Of a DNA stretch of 64,000 bases, positions 38,214-49,704 are shown in pieces (within the stretch, counting starts at the first letter, position 1; every line of letters starts with the position of its first letter). The stretch is from Sipunculus nudus. Its lineage: Eukaryota; Annelida; Sipuncula; Golfingiida; Sipunculidae. Both the position numbers and the translations under genes were made by a program. The notes beneath the pieces were generated by a model. It worked only from the letters and a program-made list of their open reading frames with translations. It did no database searches and was not told the DNA's origin. The DNA lies in assembly GCA_026874595.1 (NCBI GenBank), contig CM049306.1, positions 14,965,019 through 15,029,018 on the forward strand. Reading direction: 5' to 3'.

Positions 38214-39121
38214 CGCACGACTCTTCAGAAATCACTGCACAGGAGAGGTTAGTGAACGTATTAAAGATGGAAATAAAATGATTGTTTTCTTTCATACTTA
38301 ATAAAACGATGATTATTTTTTGGCGAATTAGAGATCCTCCAGTAAGATGTCTTGACACTGTTGAATGACATAACTATACCTTCGTATATAGGTTGAATCC
38401 ATATAGCCTTCTTTATGCTGTAACCAACATTTTTTGCTTTCTCCACGTTTCAATTGATCTTGATTTAATAATTTATGTTAGACCAAGGGACAATTATGCA
38501 TTAATGAACCGCTTAGTCAGAATATTTAAAAATGTCAGATGCGTATAATGCATATAATCGACCTATCTGCATAACAATAATGTTGTTAAAATAGCTTGAT
38601 TTTTAATATAAAATGAAGTAATTATTTTGTTGAATCATATCATGTTGGTGTTTAACATCGATAGTATTACTGGTGATAACATAAGGACAGCCATAGTTAT
38701 GATCTTAAATATAATGATAACATGATTTTAAATGAAATTTAAATGGGATTATGACCTACCGGGGGAGGGGGGGGGGGGGGGTGCAGATTACATGCCTCAC
38801 ACTTCCAGACAAAGATAGATATTACTTTGACCGGGGGAATTATCATTGCAGTAATTAAGGCTTCTTGTTTCAATCATTACGGCTTTTCTTTCGATCATTG
38901 TCGTTTAAGACATTAGACACTAGACACTACCAGGATGCTCAATTTGCATGATCAACCACACCCAAATATAACAAGTGTTTTCTTCAAAGAAATGTTTCTT
39001 TAAAGCTGATTATAACGAAAATATTTTAAGACTGAAAATATAGGCTTCTGATCGAAAATATTTTATGTATATATATTCATTGCCATAGTTGAGTTGCCGC
39101 CTATATATATTCCATAGCGAA
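38214..39121. other. Non-coding stretch with poly-G run
   Basis: AT-rich and without a gene. A G-run with one A lies at 38761-38781. Confidence 0.4.
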
Positions 39122-39200
39122 CCTAATTGTCTATAGTACAAGGTTTTTTATGGATATGCGATGGTAATGGGCCATTGACGCTTTTGAGTTGGGTTTGAAG

Positions 39201-40050
39201 GCCGCCATTGACGAAAATTCTATTTTCCTAGATATCTCAAGAACTAACAATGATCAGTGGTTAAATATTGTGTCTAGACCTAGGTTTTCAAGGTCAGAGA
39301 TTCAAATGAAAACACAATAGTAATGGTTAAGTCAGTATTTTCAAATTTTAATGTGCAAATCAGGGCTGCCATTGATGAAAATTCTACCTTCCTCAATATC
39401 TCAAAAACATACCACGATAACTGGTCAAACATTGTGCCTAGACCTATATTTTCATGATTTCAGATTCAAATTAAACTATATTTACAACGGTTTAGTTCAT
39501 ATTTTAAATTTTAATATGCAAATTAGGGCCGCCTTGATGAAAACTCTTTCTTCTGTATCTGCAGAACTAAACAAGATAACTGGTTGAACATTGAGTCTAG
39601 ACATAGGTTTTTATGGTCAAAGATTCAAACAAAACCATAATGGCAACGGTTAAGTCCATATTTTTAATGTTAATATGCAAATGAGGGCCGACATTTTTGA
39701 AGATTTTGATTTCTTTAATATTTCAAGAAATCACCTTGATGTTTGGAAAAAAATGTATCTAGACCTAGGTTTTAATGGTAAAAGCTTAAAATGAAACCAT
39801 GTTAACAAATGTTAAGTCCATGTTTAAAAATTAAACGTTTTTCTTCAATATTTCAGCTGGAAACCATAGTAACTGGTCAAACCTGATATACTAGGTTTCA
39901 TGGACAAGATTGTTAAAAGACCATCGAAAAAAACTTTCAGATAATCTTCGGCAGTATTGAAATAACTAAACATGATATTTAGTCATATTATATCAAGACT
40001 AAGGTTCTCACGGATATTGATTCAAACAAAACCCTATAAAATTTTAAGTG
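39201..40050 (+). repeat. Left arm tandem array, ~160-bp unit
   Basis: Units start at about 39201, 39364, 39527 and 39685, followed by two degenerate ones. Shared landmarks in each unit are ATATCTCAAGAAC, AACTGGT, TGTCTAGACCTAGGTTTTC, a GATTCAAA, GGTTAAGTC and AATATGCAAAT. Confidence 0.85.
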
Positions 40051-41849
40051 TTTTTTTTTTTATTTTAATTAACAAAAATGGTTTCCTTAAAGAAACAGCA
40101 TTACAGTTATTTCATTTAGAAACTTTGTGAAATTACTAGATGGACCCCAGTGGATGGGGCATTAGTTTTTGGTCCCGAAGGGGCACGGTTCATTCGCCAA
40201 TCCTTGCTCTGATGTCTTCACGACAGGTTATGACCGTGTTATTCACTAACTCGTGCATATACAACCTTGGGTCAGATATTCTAAAATAAGTTAAAAAGAC
40301 CAAATTACTTGATTTTTTTCATATCTTTTCAATTTCAACCGAAAATATATGCCAAGAAATATAATGATTTTAACCAGTAGGCCCTCCTGGTGATAGATTT
40401 TCAAAAGATCACAAACAAGAATTATTTCCTTCAAATGCAAATGAGGAAAATCATTATGGAAAGTCTCAATGTAAAAATAAAAACAATAATGTAAGAAAAA
40501 TAAGCTGGTAACTCGCATAATTATAGCTTTCTAAATATCACTTATGTATATCGTTAGCTTTAGTGCACATTATAGCATCAGATGCTTTCACTTTTTAACA
40601 ATAAATAACCAGGATAGGTAAACTTGATAGGATAACTTAAATGCTGTTGTAATCACCTGTCTTGATGTTTGATGCCTTAGACAAAGACCCTGAATAGAAT
40701 TGTTAGTGCATCTTAAGTCCAGGAGACCAGTAGCTCGCACACTGTCAATTTACTTTTATCAATGGAGCTTGTTTTTCTTAAGGAATTAGAGTGTTTCACC
40801 AGTTAACGTTATATTTTGTCAGGCAGGCAGGCCAGAATCAATGCTCTGTTTTGAATATTAATCATTGTTTGAGAAAAATAACCATATACTGAAAAGAATA
40901 TAATGTAGTATATCATAGACACTTGTAAGTTGGTCAAATGCCAAATCGCTGGACAAAACCTAAAGGCATATCAAGATAGGCATTTTAAACACAAATATAG
41001 GCATTCTTGTTGATAGGCATAAATGTTTGTCTATCTCGGGCTGCAAATATGGTAGCTTACATCACGATCAGACAAGCAGGATGTTTTACATGATGGGTAT
41101 TATAATGCAAAGCCAAAACAGAGGTGAAGATACAACAATTAAGTAAAACTACCTTACATCTCAATATACCGTGAATATTTCCCATGTATACAAACATTTA
41201 TATTTAATGGTTCTTTTGCTTCTATTAAATATCTGGTTGATTGGAACTTCGGCCATTTAATATGAACTGAAAGGCGTAATGGTATCTTAAGGTTGGATAT
41301 TCTAACCCAAATCGTAAGTGTTAAGAAAAAATGCTGATCAGTTTTCATATACAAACAAAAGGTATATTATGTGCATGTAAATCAAAGGAGGTGATGTTTT
41401 GAATAAGGATGAACGCCTAGGCATATTTTTTCCAGTGGATCAGAACTGGACTATGATTTCTAAAATCTAAATGTCACCCAGAAATAGTAGCCAAATGCCT
41501 AAAAGGTACTTACATCCAAAAAATTTTATCTAATACACTTATCTCTATATCTTGACATACTCTCCATATAACATCTACTAACCAAGTTAAGTTGATAATC
41601 CATAAATAGGTATATTTTGTGTGGAACAGAACCCCAATTAGAAAGGCTACAGGAAGTATCAATAACCATTCGTGCAATATAGATACAAATGATTGATACA
41701 CTATACATTTTGAATCTGCGTCATTATATATAGCATAGAAAGTACACCCCGTCTTACTCCTAGATTAATGCTAGGTTCTCAAGCTGATCTCCGACCAAGA
41801 AATCTCAGGTTTAGCAAATAGATTTGATAATTTATCAATATTTTAAATT

Positions 41850-42165
41850 TACACTGGAGACACATTTACACTAGACACAGTTTTCATGACCAGTTATCAT
41901 GATTAGTTTTGAGCTATTGGGGAAGGTAGAATTTTCTTCAATGGCGCCCTAATTTGCATATACAAATTTAAAATACTGCCTTAACCGTTGCTATTATGGT
42001 TTCATTTGAATCTCTGACCATGAAAACCTATGTCTAGACACAATATTCGGCCAATTATCATGGCTAAATCTTGAGATATCGAGGAAAATAGAATTTTCGT
42101 CAATGGCGGCCCTCTTTGCATATAACAAAAGTTGCCCAAGCTCGTTGTGAGGATAACCCAACTCA
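41850..42165 (-). repeat. Right arm tandem units, inverted
   Basis: Reverse-complement copies of the 160-bp unit: the landmarks GCCGCCATTGACGAAAATTC and TGTCTAGACATAGGTTTTCA appear on the minus strand, with a second, shorter unit inside. Confidence 0.85.
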
Positions 42166-42229
42166 TAGGTATCAGTGGACCCCTACCATCATAAATCCAT
42201 CAAAAAACCTTGTATTATAGACAGTTTAG

Positions 42230-44517
42230 ATGTACCACCTACTGGCAAGTCGACAATATGGAACCCATCCTTAGCGAGAGCCCACAATTAACTGACAACA
42301 TACCCGCAACAGATCCGTTTCATGAAAGGGAGGTCAAAATATCAGAAATTCCTCTTATAGAGTCATCGGACTGTTCAGTGACATTTAGAATCCGATCACA
42401 TCATGTCCGACTGGAGCTGTATGGGGTCCCTCCACCTGAGCGCTGTTGATACAGACATGTTTGACAACGCCGCGCTGAGGGTCAGGTTTTAATAAGCAGT
42501 AATTACCATTGGTAAAATTGGTAAATGGATGTATTGATACTGCCCATCTTGGCATACAAGTCAACATTCTTAACATATTAACGTGTAGCACTCATGGCAC
42601 ACATGTTAATATGTTAATAGTAAAAAGCGCAGTGAAAAACTAAAGTGATACATCCTATGTGGAGACTGATAGGGTTATCTAAATGGATTTTCTTGCTAAG
42701 CATATACCGAACGATAAAAGCAGCAAAATACATTATGAACATATATCTCGATGCAAAGCCATAATTATCTGTGGCATGGGTTTGCAGAGAGGTTAGGGCG
42801 ATAATTGAAAATATGAGCTGAAAGTGGTAAGTACGAACCCCGTCAGCGCCTTATGGAGAAATTTTAGTGTATGTCATAAAGCTAAAAATAAATTTATGGT
42901 GACTCTTTTTGACGACATATTATACCAGAATCACCAAGCCCCTTTTAGTTTTAACATTGGTAAAGGCAACAATCTTGTACAATATGGAGACCCTTATGTG
43001 GACAGACTAATTAAAAAGTCCTCCCGATTCTGTGCTCGAATGAATCATTACCTATAATTAAGTGACATGACAGTCACTAGCTTTGTAACGTTCGGTAATA
43101 TAGTTACAATTATTAAACAAGATAGCTCCATGCTTCAAACTATCTGTCTACGGACCCTTTAAAGGGATACCAGCCTCTTTAAGGAACCTTTTCTAATTTC
43201 CATAAATACCTTCACTGACGAGGTGTAATAAAACAAAGCTCGGCTTCCTCCAAGCAATCTGCCATCTCTTTTCTCACCAAACCTAAACACCTTTGAGTTA
43301 TTTTGTATATGAAAATTATCTTGGATATTGGACGTTGATTATGCTATATATAAATTTCCAATGTTAAAATGTGGAATTCATGCAAGAATCATCCAGCGGA
43401 ATACAACGAAAATTTGAAACGGCGTGTGTCTTAAAAAGGATTAAGACTGGATGAAATTGTATTATTACAGGGTACGTACGGTTAGAATTAAATGCCAAGT
43501 AAGATGACATGATCCGTTCAAGCGACTTATTAGATATAATCACGTAGTTTCACACGTGATTTGCCGCCCAAGTCATTTATGCACTAGAGGGATGGGCGAG
43601 GGCGACCCGGATTCCGTAAGATACTTTAGCACGTAGCTGGCTTCTCTTATGATAAAATTATTATTGACCGGATTTACTGTAATCATTATATTGTCTTTCG
43701 TTTGAATCTACATTTATCTGGCCACTCCCATTTACGTTTGTGGCTAAAAGTATAAGCAAGCATTATTAAAAAACTTTTATTGATTTTAATCCAGCAAATA
43801 TATGTGAACGCATGATAACACATTAAACTGGCAGCTGAAATAAAGATATAAGAATGTTTCTTTTAAAACTTTCGTTATCTCGATAAGCCAGGCCATAGCA
43901 GAAACTGCTATGGTCTCTTAACCGACAAATTATTTCCTGGTGTAATCGAGAGAAGTTTATATATAAATAAAAACCTGTGTTTCGTTGAAGCATGCTCGGA
44001 TATGATCATTATAAAGATCATGCGAAAAAAAGCAAACAAAAAAAGGCATTGAGGTCCATCAAGATATCACTTTTTTTAAATACATGTATAACAAACCAAG
44101 TGTTTTATAATAACAATAACATAAACAATCTCTATATGTATGCTTAAAAATATAAATGTATTCCCTTAAGAGTACATGTGCCAGTCTCTTAAATGTATAG
44201 TAGAATTACCCAGGTGTTACACTAGACCAGACAACCTTGGATTATACGCACCTGCCGGCTGTTCACATGTATTACAATAGAGACTTAGCTGTCATCCCTA
44301 AAGACCATGTGAGGTAACCACACAAGTTTATATAGGTCTCCGAATTAAGGCAGGATCTCGCCATGAATCTGACTACAAAATAACAACCTTATACGCCCTA
44401 AACCCCTTTGTTAAAATCATCTAAAATATAATATGATCATGCCCTTGGTAATTTTAGAAAATTTTACCTGATGAAAATCGAGCAGCGATATTTTAACTTT
44501 TGTCAGTTGTAACTTAT
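42230..44517. other. Non-coding stretch with one hairpin
   Basis: A short inverted repeat at about 42570-42617 (arms TTAACATATTAACGTG and CACATGTTAATATGTTAA) can form a hairpin. A 79-codon plus-strand frame (42210-42449) begins in the foldback end and has no identifiable homology. Nothing else recognised. Confidence 0.4.
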
Positions 44518-44937
44518 AAATAGATAAATGGTTTAGCCCCTTCGTATATAAAAATGTGATATGTTTGCTATGGCTAAAGACACCCAACGTTATTCCACAC
44601 GCTCAACCCATAAAAATATAACTTTATCCTTCCAAAACCACGCATTAATTGAATATTTCAAGGCTACCTCATTTTATTCAGGCAGTACCCTTTGGAACGT
44701 TTTTCTAGCCATAATAAAGATCGCCCTAAATTTGCATCATTATGATCGCCTTCATACTTTATTTCGAGCATAGTCGTTTTCACGTTGCCATCTTGCCATT
44801 TGTATTGTAACGTATCATTGTTATATTGGTCATATTTTTTCGCATTTTATACCTGATAAAGGGCCTTGCTTTCAACAGAAGTATTTCTGATACAAGGTAC
44901 CCTGCAGAATGTTGTAATGAATAAATAAACAGGATAA
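44518..44937 (+). mobile_element. 3' fragment of a CR1/L2-like LINE
   Basis: The plus strand reads NGLAPSYI, then after a frame change a segment with YSTRSTHKNITLSFQNHALIEY and FYSGSTLWNVF, ending in a stop at 44771-44773. This pattern (NxLAPxY, xTRS, YSGxxLWN) is the typical C-terminus of CR1/L2/Jockey-type RTs. A 3' UTR of about 160 bp follows, ending AATGAATAAATAAACAGG. Everything upstream is missing, as in 5'-truncated LINE copies. The L2-versus-CR1 assignment is uncertain. Confidence 0.55.
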
Positions 44938-45057
44938 AATTGGTCCTTGTATTAGTCACTTTGCATTGCCGGACACCCCAAAACAGTCAGTTGTATAAAC
45001 ACCGTACTGACAACTAAATCTTATTTTTCGCTTTAGTCAAATAAACTTATAATTAGA

Positions 45058-45398
45058 GATGTGGCCCAGGCCCTGACCTGAGTGGCAACACAAAATACCG
45101 GACCGCCTACTTCCGGACCGGTCCGGACCGCCCCCTTCTTTTGATCTACTGCAGAATTTCTTTCAAGTGATGAGTTTCAACCCGCGACCCTTGTTTTGAA
45201 CAACGGGCTTGTCCTTGTAGGCAGCTTGTGAGTAAAGACTTAATTACAATAAATGTACTAGAACCACTGGCAGAAATTTGTTTCGAGCAAGATATGCTAA
45301 AGCTGGTTTAGACATAAATTATTATTATCATTATTATTATTTATCATTATTATTGGGTCAGCTTGTATAATTTTATTTTTATCTTGTATAATTTTATT

Positions 45399-45470
<72 letters not shown>

Positions 45471-45665
45471 TATAACTATTATTATTGGGTCAGCTTGTAA
45501 AATTTTATTTTTAACTTGTATAATTTTATTAATTATTATTTTCAAAAATTAATGTTTTAAATTATCATTCAATAATTGGACTAGATCGCTTGGACCGGTC
45601 CACCGTTAGTACCGGATTGCCCACAGATGGATCGGACCACCAAGTCCTGTCCGCATTCTTGCATA
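45058..45665. repeat. GGACCGGTCC-flanked repeat unit with (AAT)n(ATT)n core
   Basis: CCGGACCG/GGACCGGTCC motifs occur at 45.10-45.13 kb and again at 45.59-45.65 kb around a centre that holds a 54-bp direct repeat (45346-45399 and 45477-45532) on either side of an (AAT)n(ATT)n palindrome. It is probably a non-autonomous DNA element, but terminal repeats could not be fixed. A similar GGACCGGACTAG motif appears near 63.82 kb. Confidence 0.4.
45402..45470. repeat. (AAT)n(ATT)n palindrome
   Basis: About 38 bp of AAT units meet about 31 bp of ATT units, giving a near-perfect hairpin. Confidence 0.95.
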
Positions 45666-45861
45666 TATATATCTATGATGTCTCATCATACGGTGATGCT
45701 AACGTGACGTAAACGAAATCAAATTCAATTTTAACACAATTCTTCAAAATCCGACACAGATTACCATTCACTGGGATGGTCCAAATGCTCATGTGACGTG
45801 GACTTACGACTGACGCACATTTACCGATTGTAAGGCCGGCGAAGATAATAGCACTAGGTAA

Positions 45862-45865
45862 AAGT
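45862..45865. repeat. Target-site duplication (left) of LTR retrotransposon
   Basis: AAGT, directly before the TG of the LTR. Repeated at 52258-52261. Confidence 0.7.
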
Positions 45866-46605
45866 TGTTACGGAACCTAGTAACAACAGATCACGTAATC
45901 GTGACGAGCATCACTAGGCAGCGTGAAATGTCTAGGGTAATGAATAAAGAAGGCATGTTTTTTGTTAACAAATAATTATAATTTGTTCTTAGAACAATCC
46001 TAACATTACAATACACTAAACCAATACAATTACACAGTATAACAATAATAAAAATGTACATCACCAGAGTGTCCGGATCCTAGAGTTCGATTTATTGATA
46101 CCACCACTGTCACATCTCAACAAGAGTCCTTTAACACAAATAATCCACGTAAACAATTCAAATAAATCTGCCCAGAGAATACTCCGATATAATTTAAAAA
46201 AACAATCTGTTGTAATCCAAAAGTGATGTTCTGGTAAAAATCGAAAAGACAAACTGTAGACAATCCGTATTGAGTCTGAAATAGTCCGTAGAATATCTAA
46301 GTTCTGCAATTATCGGAATCGGTCCAAAAACACTGACGAGTGAGTCACACTCTTTCCGCTGGTATTAATAGCTTTTTCACCCGAAGCCCAGGAACTTCCA
46401 TTTCACGAACATTCCCAACACAACAATACACGCGCGCCTATAGCGCAAGAACAGACCCGAAAATCCTAGACTACAACGAACACTATGTCTCCACAAGCCA
46501 GGGTTCAACCAGTACGGTTCCCATAGCAACGCCCAAGGCTTGAGCCTAACACGAACCAGAATGCCACGCAAAATCCGGCGCATAATAAAACAGATACATG
46601 TAACG
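45866..46605 (-). repeat. 3' LTR of the Gmr1-like element
   Basis: About 740 bp, TG at the left edge and a mutated last base (TGTAACG rather than TGTAACA) at the inner edge. It aligns with 51336-52257 over blocks such as GATCACGTAATCGTGACGAG, GGCAGCGTGAAATGTCTA and the region from ATAGCTTTTT to CAGATACATGTAAC. Relative to its partner it has an extra ~340 bp (45.96-46.30 kb) and lacks about 50 bp near its left end. Confidence 0.85.
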
Positions 46606-46617
46606 CTCTCCCTCCTG
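46606..46617 (-). other. Polypurine tract of the LTR element
   Basis: On the minus strand AGGAGGGAGAG lies immediately upstream of the 3' LTR, where plus-strand DNA priming starts in LTR elements. Confidence 0.75.
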
Positions 46618-46719
46618 TAAGAAAAAAGTGTTCTCTGAAACTTTCTTTTTGTGATCACAATCACTAAACTTTTTACAACTTTTCGAAACCATCTTATTTA
46701 CAATATTACATAAACATCT

Positions 46720-47265
46720 CGTTGACAACATTTCATAAACATCTCAATAAGCAATCAACAAGTACATTGTCTTTCACTTTAATGGGTCTGATTTCAAGAT
46801 TATAATCCTACTAGAACAAACTCCATCTAAAAAATCTTTGATTTTTACACTTTAACTCGGTCATGATCGTTAGGGGATTGTAATCACTGAAGACAGTGAT
46901 AGTCTTGTCTGATGAACTAACATAAACTTCAAAATGTTGCAATGCCGAAATCAAAGCCAAACATTCTTTTTCTAGCTACCGACTTATCAATAAAATCATC
47001 GATCCTCGGAAGCGGGAACGTGTCTGTCTCTGGTGACAGAGTTCAGTTTTTCAACAATCTGTGCACATACGGTAAATTCCATCAGGTTTGGGCACAAGAA
47101 TACATGTCGAACTCCAGTTACTGTTACTAGGTTAAATAAAATCACTGTCCAGCAAATGTTGAACCTCATCTTGTAGATACCATTGCTTTTCTGGATTCAG
47201 TCTATAAGGATGCTGTTTGACTGCGCCCGCCCCGCCAACATCGACGTCATAGCACAATATGTAAG
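46720..47265 (-). pseudogene. RT and RNase H remnant with a large internal deletion
   Basis: On the minus strand the sequence opens with HPYRLNPEKQ and LLDSDFI, then NWSSTCILVPKPDGIYRMCT, the start of a Ty3/gypsy RT, and an IDDFID segment. It then jumps, near 46.98 kb, to EKECLALISALQHFEVYV and DNPLT-like and KVKDNVLVDCL segments, the end of RNase H. The catalytic centre of RT and the start of RNase H are missing, so the deletion is several hundred codons. Lying after integrase in transcription order, this fragment is the key evidence for the Gmr1-type arrangement. The protein cannot have been functional. Confidence 0.8.
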
Positions 47266-47364
47266 TTCGCGTTGGAATGTCACTAAACAAATGTTCATAA
47301 TTCTGCAGCAGGTTCTTGAGTCCTGTTGTTGCAGTGCGATGAGGTGTGACAGTTTGGCATCCAG

Positions 47365-47688
47365 GTTGTTAAGCATGTCTCAGTTTTTTAGTGGTACTTA
47401 TCCACACTGAATGTCTACATCACACTTACGATCAGTATCTACTTTAACTGGGTCAGGGTAAGTTTTTACACAATTAACAACAGTAACATAATTTAAAGCA
47501 TCTGATGTGCTATTTCTGTCATAATATGTTAATATAATATATAATATATTTCTGTCATCACTGACTTCTTGTCAACAATGTAAGGACCAAAATACCTTGC
47601 CTGCAGAGGTCTGCCAGGGATGTGTAGTAAGGCAAGGACCTTTTTACCAGGCTCAACGTCCTACTTACAGTGTGCTTGTCAAACTTTG
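47365..47688 (-). repeat. Duplicated integrase tail, copy A
   Basis: A direct duplication of the DNA at 47689-48056, with divergence. Copy A has lost roughly 45 bp in the middle, where an AT-rich string has replaced it. The junction repeats the GTTGTTAAGCA motif. Confidence 0.85.
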
Positions 47689-48955
47689 GTTGTTAAGCAC
47701 GTCTGAGTTTTTTAATGGTACTGTACCACACTGAATATCTATGTCACACTTACAATCAGTATCTACTTTAACTGGGTCTGGGTCAGTGTTTACACAATTT
47801 ACAGCAGTAACATTATGTACAACATCTGATGTGCTATTTCTGTCATAATATGGTTTCAACAATTCAACATGGCACAGTTGTTTCCTCTTACGTCTATCTG
47901 GTGTCAACAGTATGTAATTTAAATCACTGACTTTCTTGTCAACAATGTAAGGACCAAAATACCTAGCTTGCAGAGGTCTGGCAGGGATGGGAAGTAAGTC
48001 AAGGACCTTTTCACCAGGCTCAAACGTCCTACTAACAGGGTGCTTGTCATACTTTGTTTTCATTTTACTTTGTGCAGATTTTAGATTAGACTTTGCAATC
48101 TCACAAGCATTGTGTAGTTTAGTGCGAAAGTCTCAGACATACTGCAATAAACTAAGTGAATCAGGATTTTCACACAAGAGTTTTTCTTTAAGCAGTTTAA
48201 TGGACCTCGAACTAAGTGTCCGAAACTAGTTCAAAAGGACTGAAACCCAAGGACTCTTGAAAGGATTCTCTGACAGCAAGCAGCAATAGATGGATTCCTT
48301 TATCCCAGTATTTCTGTGTGTCGTAACAATGGGTCTTAATCATGTTTCAAATGTCAGGTGAAAACGCTCGAGGGCGCCCTGACTTTCAGTATGGTATGGA
48401 GAAGAGTTGTACTTTTTTATACCTAGCTCAAGCATAACTTGCTGGAATGAGCCAGACATAAAAATTAGGTCGGACTGGAATGATTCTGGTTATCCAAACA
48501 TTGTAAAAAACTTGGTCAGAGTCTTGACAACACTTTTTGCATTAATTTTTATCAATGGTATTGCCTCAGGGAACCTGGTAGATGGGCACATAATTGTCAT
48601 CAAGTATTCATGTCCAGATTTTGTTTTGAGCAGTGGTCCAACACAATCAACAATAATCCTACTAAATGTTTCCTCAAAAGCAGGCCTGAGTGGGGCTTTA
48701 GGAGGATTCTGATTTGGTTTGCCTACCATTTGGCATGTGTGGCATGCTTTACAGTATTGTACAACATCTGTTCTGAGATTAGTCCAATAGAAATGTGTAC
48801 TAACTTTCTGATAGGTTTTATTTATACCTAAATGACCAGACGAAGGAGCCTCATGTGCCATACTTAGAATGTCATTGCGATAGCTTTTGGGCACTACTAT
48901 TTGATATTTGATGGCCCATTCATCATCAGCGCATACATCAGGTTGTCGTTATTTA
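47665..48955 (-). pseudogene. Retrotransposon integrase, decayed
   Basis: The N-terminal zinc-binding region is intact in 48894-48490: two histidines in AHEAPSSGHLG, then CKACHTC. The catalytic core follows with its first Asp in IIVDCVGPL. A stop after FFTMFG breaks the frame. Beyond it, still on the minus strand, SFQSD holds the second Asp, with the residues after it damaged, and SQGALERFH holds the third acidic residue. The C-terminal part (48063-47665) has PGEKVLDLLP, LQARYFGPYIV and HVELLKPYY, the usual integrase tail. Integrase would insert the DNA copy into chromosomes. The resemblance to integrase-derived vertebrate genes of the KRBA2 type is family knowledge, not evidence of domestication here, because the frame is broken. 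Confidence 0.85.
47689..48056 (-). repeat. Duplicated integrase tail, copy B (original position)
   Basis: Encodes the normal integrase C-terminus and matches copy A immediately to its left. Confidence 0.8.
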
Positions 48956-49560
48956 CGCATAAGCACTCCATTTTTTTTACATAGAAATAAAATGGGTTCT
49001 TTGACTTTTCATCTTTAGAAACTGCCCTGGGAAACAAACATGAACTATCAGGCTTCATATGCTGTTCCGCGATAAGTTCTGACCTTGAAAATGCTGCATC
49101 CTTGACGGGCGAGTCGTTAGACGAGTCATTAGTGACTCTCAGAGTGTTATTATCTGGACCGTTATCTTCGTGTGTTTTTCTTGGCCAAAGATCTAGTTAC
49201 AGCATATGAAGGGTACAAACCAGGAATTTCCTGATTTTCAGGATCAGTGTCCTGATCAAGTGACGGCTTTTCTGTCATAATTGGTACAGGCTGTACTTTT
49301 TCACCTGCAACATCATTGTCTAGTTGCAACTACATTCCTTAAGGGTAAATTAGTTCTCAAGTCCACAGTCATATTCCCAGAAATCAAATATCACTTTAAA
49401 ATGTAAAATGTGAAGCGGAACTGAAGTGTGATTGTCTGAAAACACACCATTAACAAGTGCATGTACACAAGTAAAAGACCTATTAAAAAATGGCAAAGTG
49501 TTTGCTGACATGAGAGTTTGGCATGAACCATTGTCCCTCAAAATTCTTATATGGGGTAGA
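48956..49560 (-). pseudogene. Retrotransposon protease and linker to integrase, decayed
   Basis: The open segment 49541-49350 starts near RDNGSCQTLMS and continues with LPFFNRSFT and SVPLHILHFKVIFDF. The layout is that of retroviral-type aspartic proteases, in which the catalytic triplet is D-T/S-G. Here it reads D-N-G, so the active site is changed. Downstream in shifted frames are a YPSYAVTRSLAKK-like segment, then SRSELIAEQHMKPDSS and FYFYVKKMECL, the linker that normally leads into integrase. No RT lies between protease and integrase, which is what distinguishes this order from ordinary gypsy elements. Confidence 0.65.
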
Positions 49561-49704
49561 CTCTATATAAACAATGATAAATCATTTGAAAGTGATACAA
49601 AACCCTCATGTATGAATGACTCAAATAACTCCATTTCAGAGACGGATCTTCTACCTCAATTTATCAAACAGAGAACTGACACTAACACTGTCAGTCATAA
49701 ACTC

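Larger units (their letters stand above)
39122..42229. mobile_element. Second foldback-like element, ~3.1 kb, arms of ~160-bp tandem units
   Basis: The left outer end ATTGTCTATAGTACAAGG then TTTTTTATGGAT is mirrored by the right end, which in reverse complement reads AACTGTCTATAATACAAGG then TTTTTTGATGGAT. Behind each outer end lies an ATGGTA...GAGTTGGGTT segment, then tandem units of about 160 bp that start near GGCCGCCATTGACGAAAATT. The left arm holds four clear and two decayed units (39.20-40.05 kb). The right arm holds one full and one partial unit (41.85-42.12 kb). The 1.8-kb centre (40.05-41.85 kb) has no recognisable gene. Long inverted ends built of tandem repeats again fit a foldback-type architecture. 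The bivalve 'pearl' Helitron-like elements also carry ~160-bp tandem repeats, but those arrays are not inverted at both ends. No target duplication was found. Confidence 0.7.

Noticed and set aside
39122-42229. Helitron-like 'pearl' element
   Set aside because: Unit size fits, but tandem units stand inverted at both ends and no 3' hairpin with CTRR end was seen.
42210-42449. 79-codon plus-strand frame beginning at the foldback-element edge
   Set aside because: The first codons lie in the terminal repeat. The remainder has no family match or splice signal.
47987-48831. Plus-strand open frames of 73-101 codons
   Set aside because: Antisense shadows of the integrase pseudogene.
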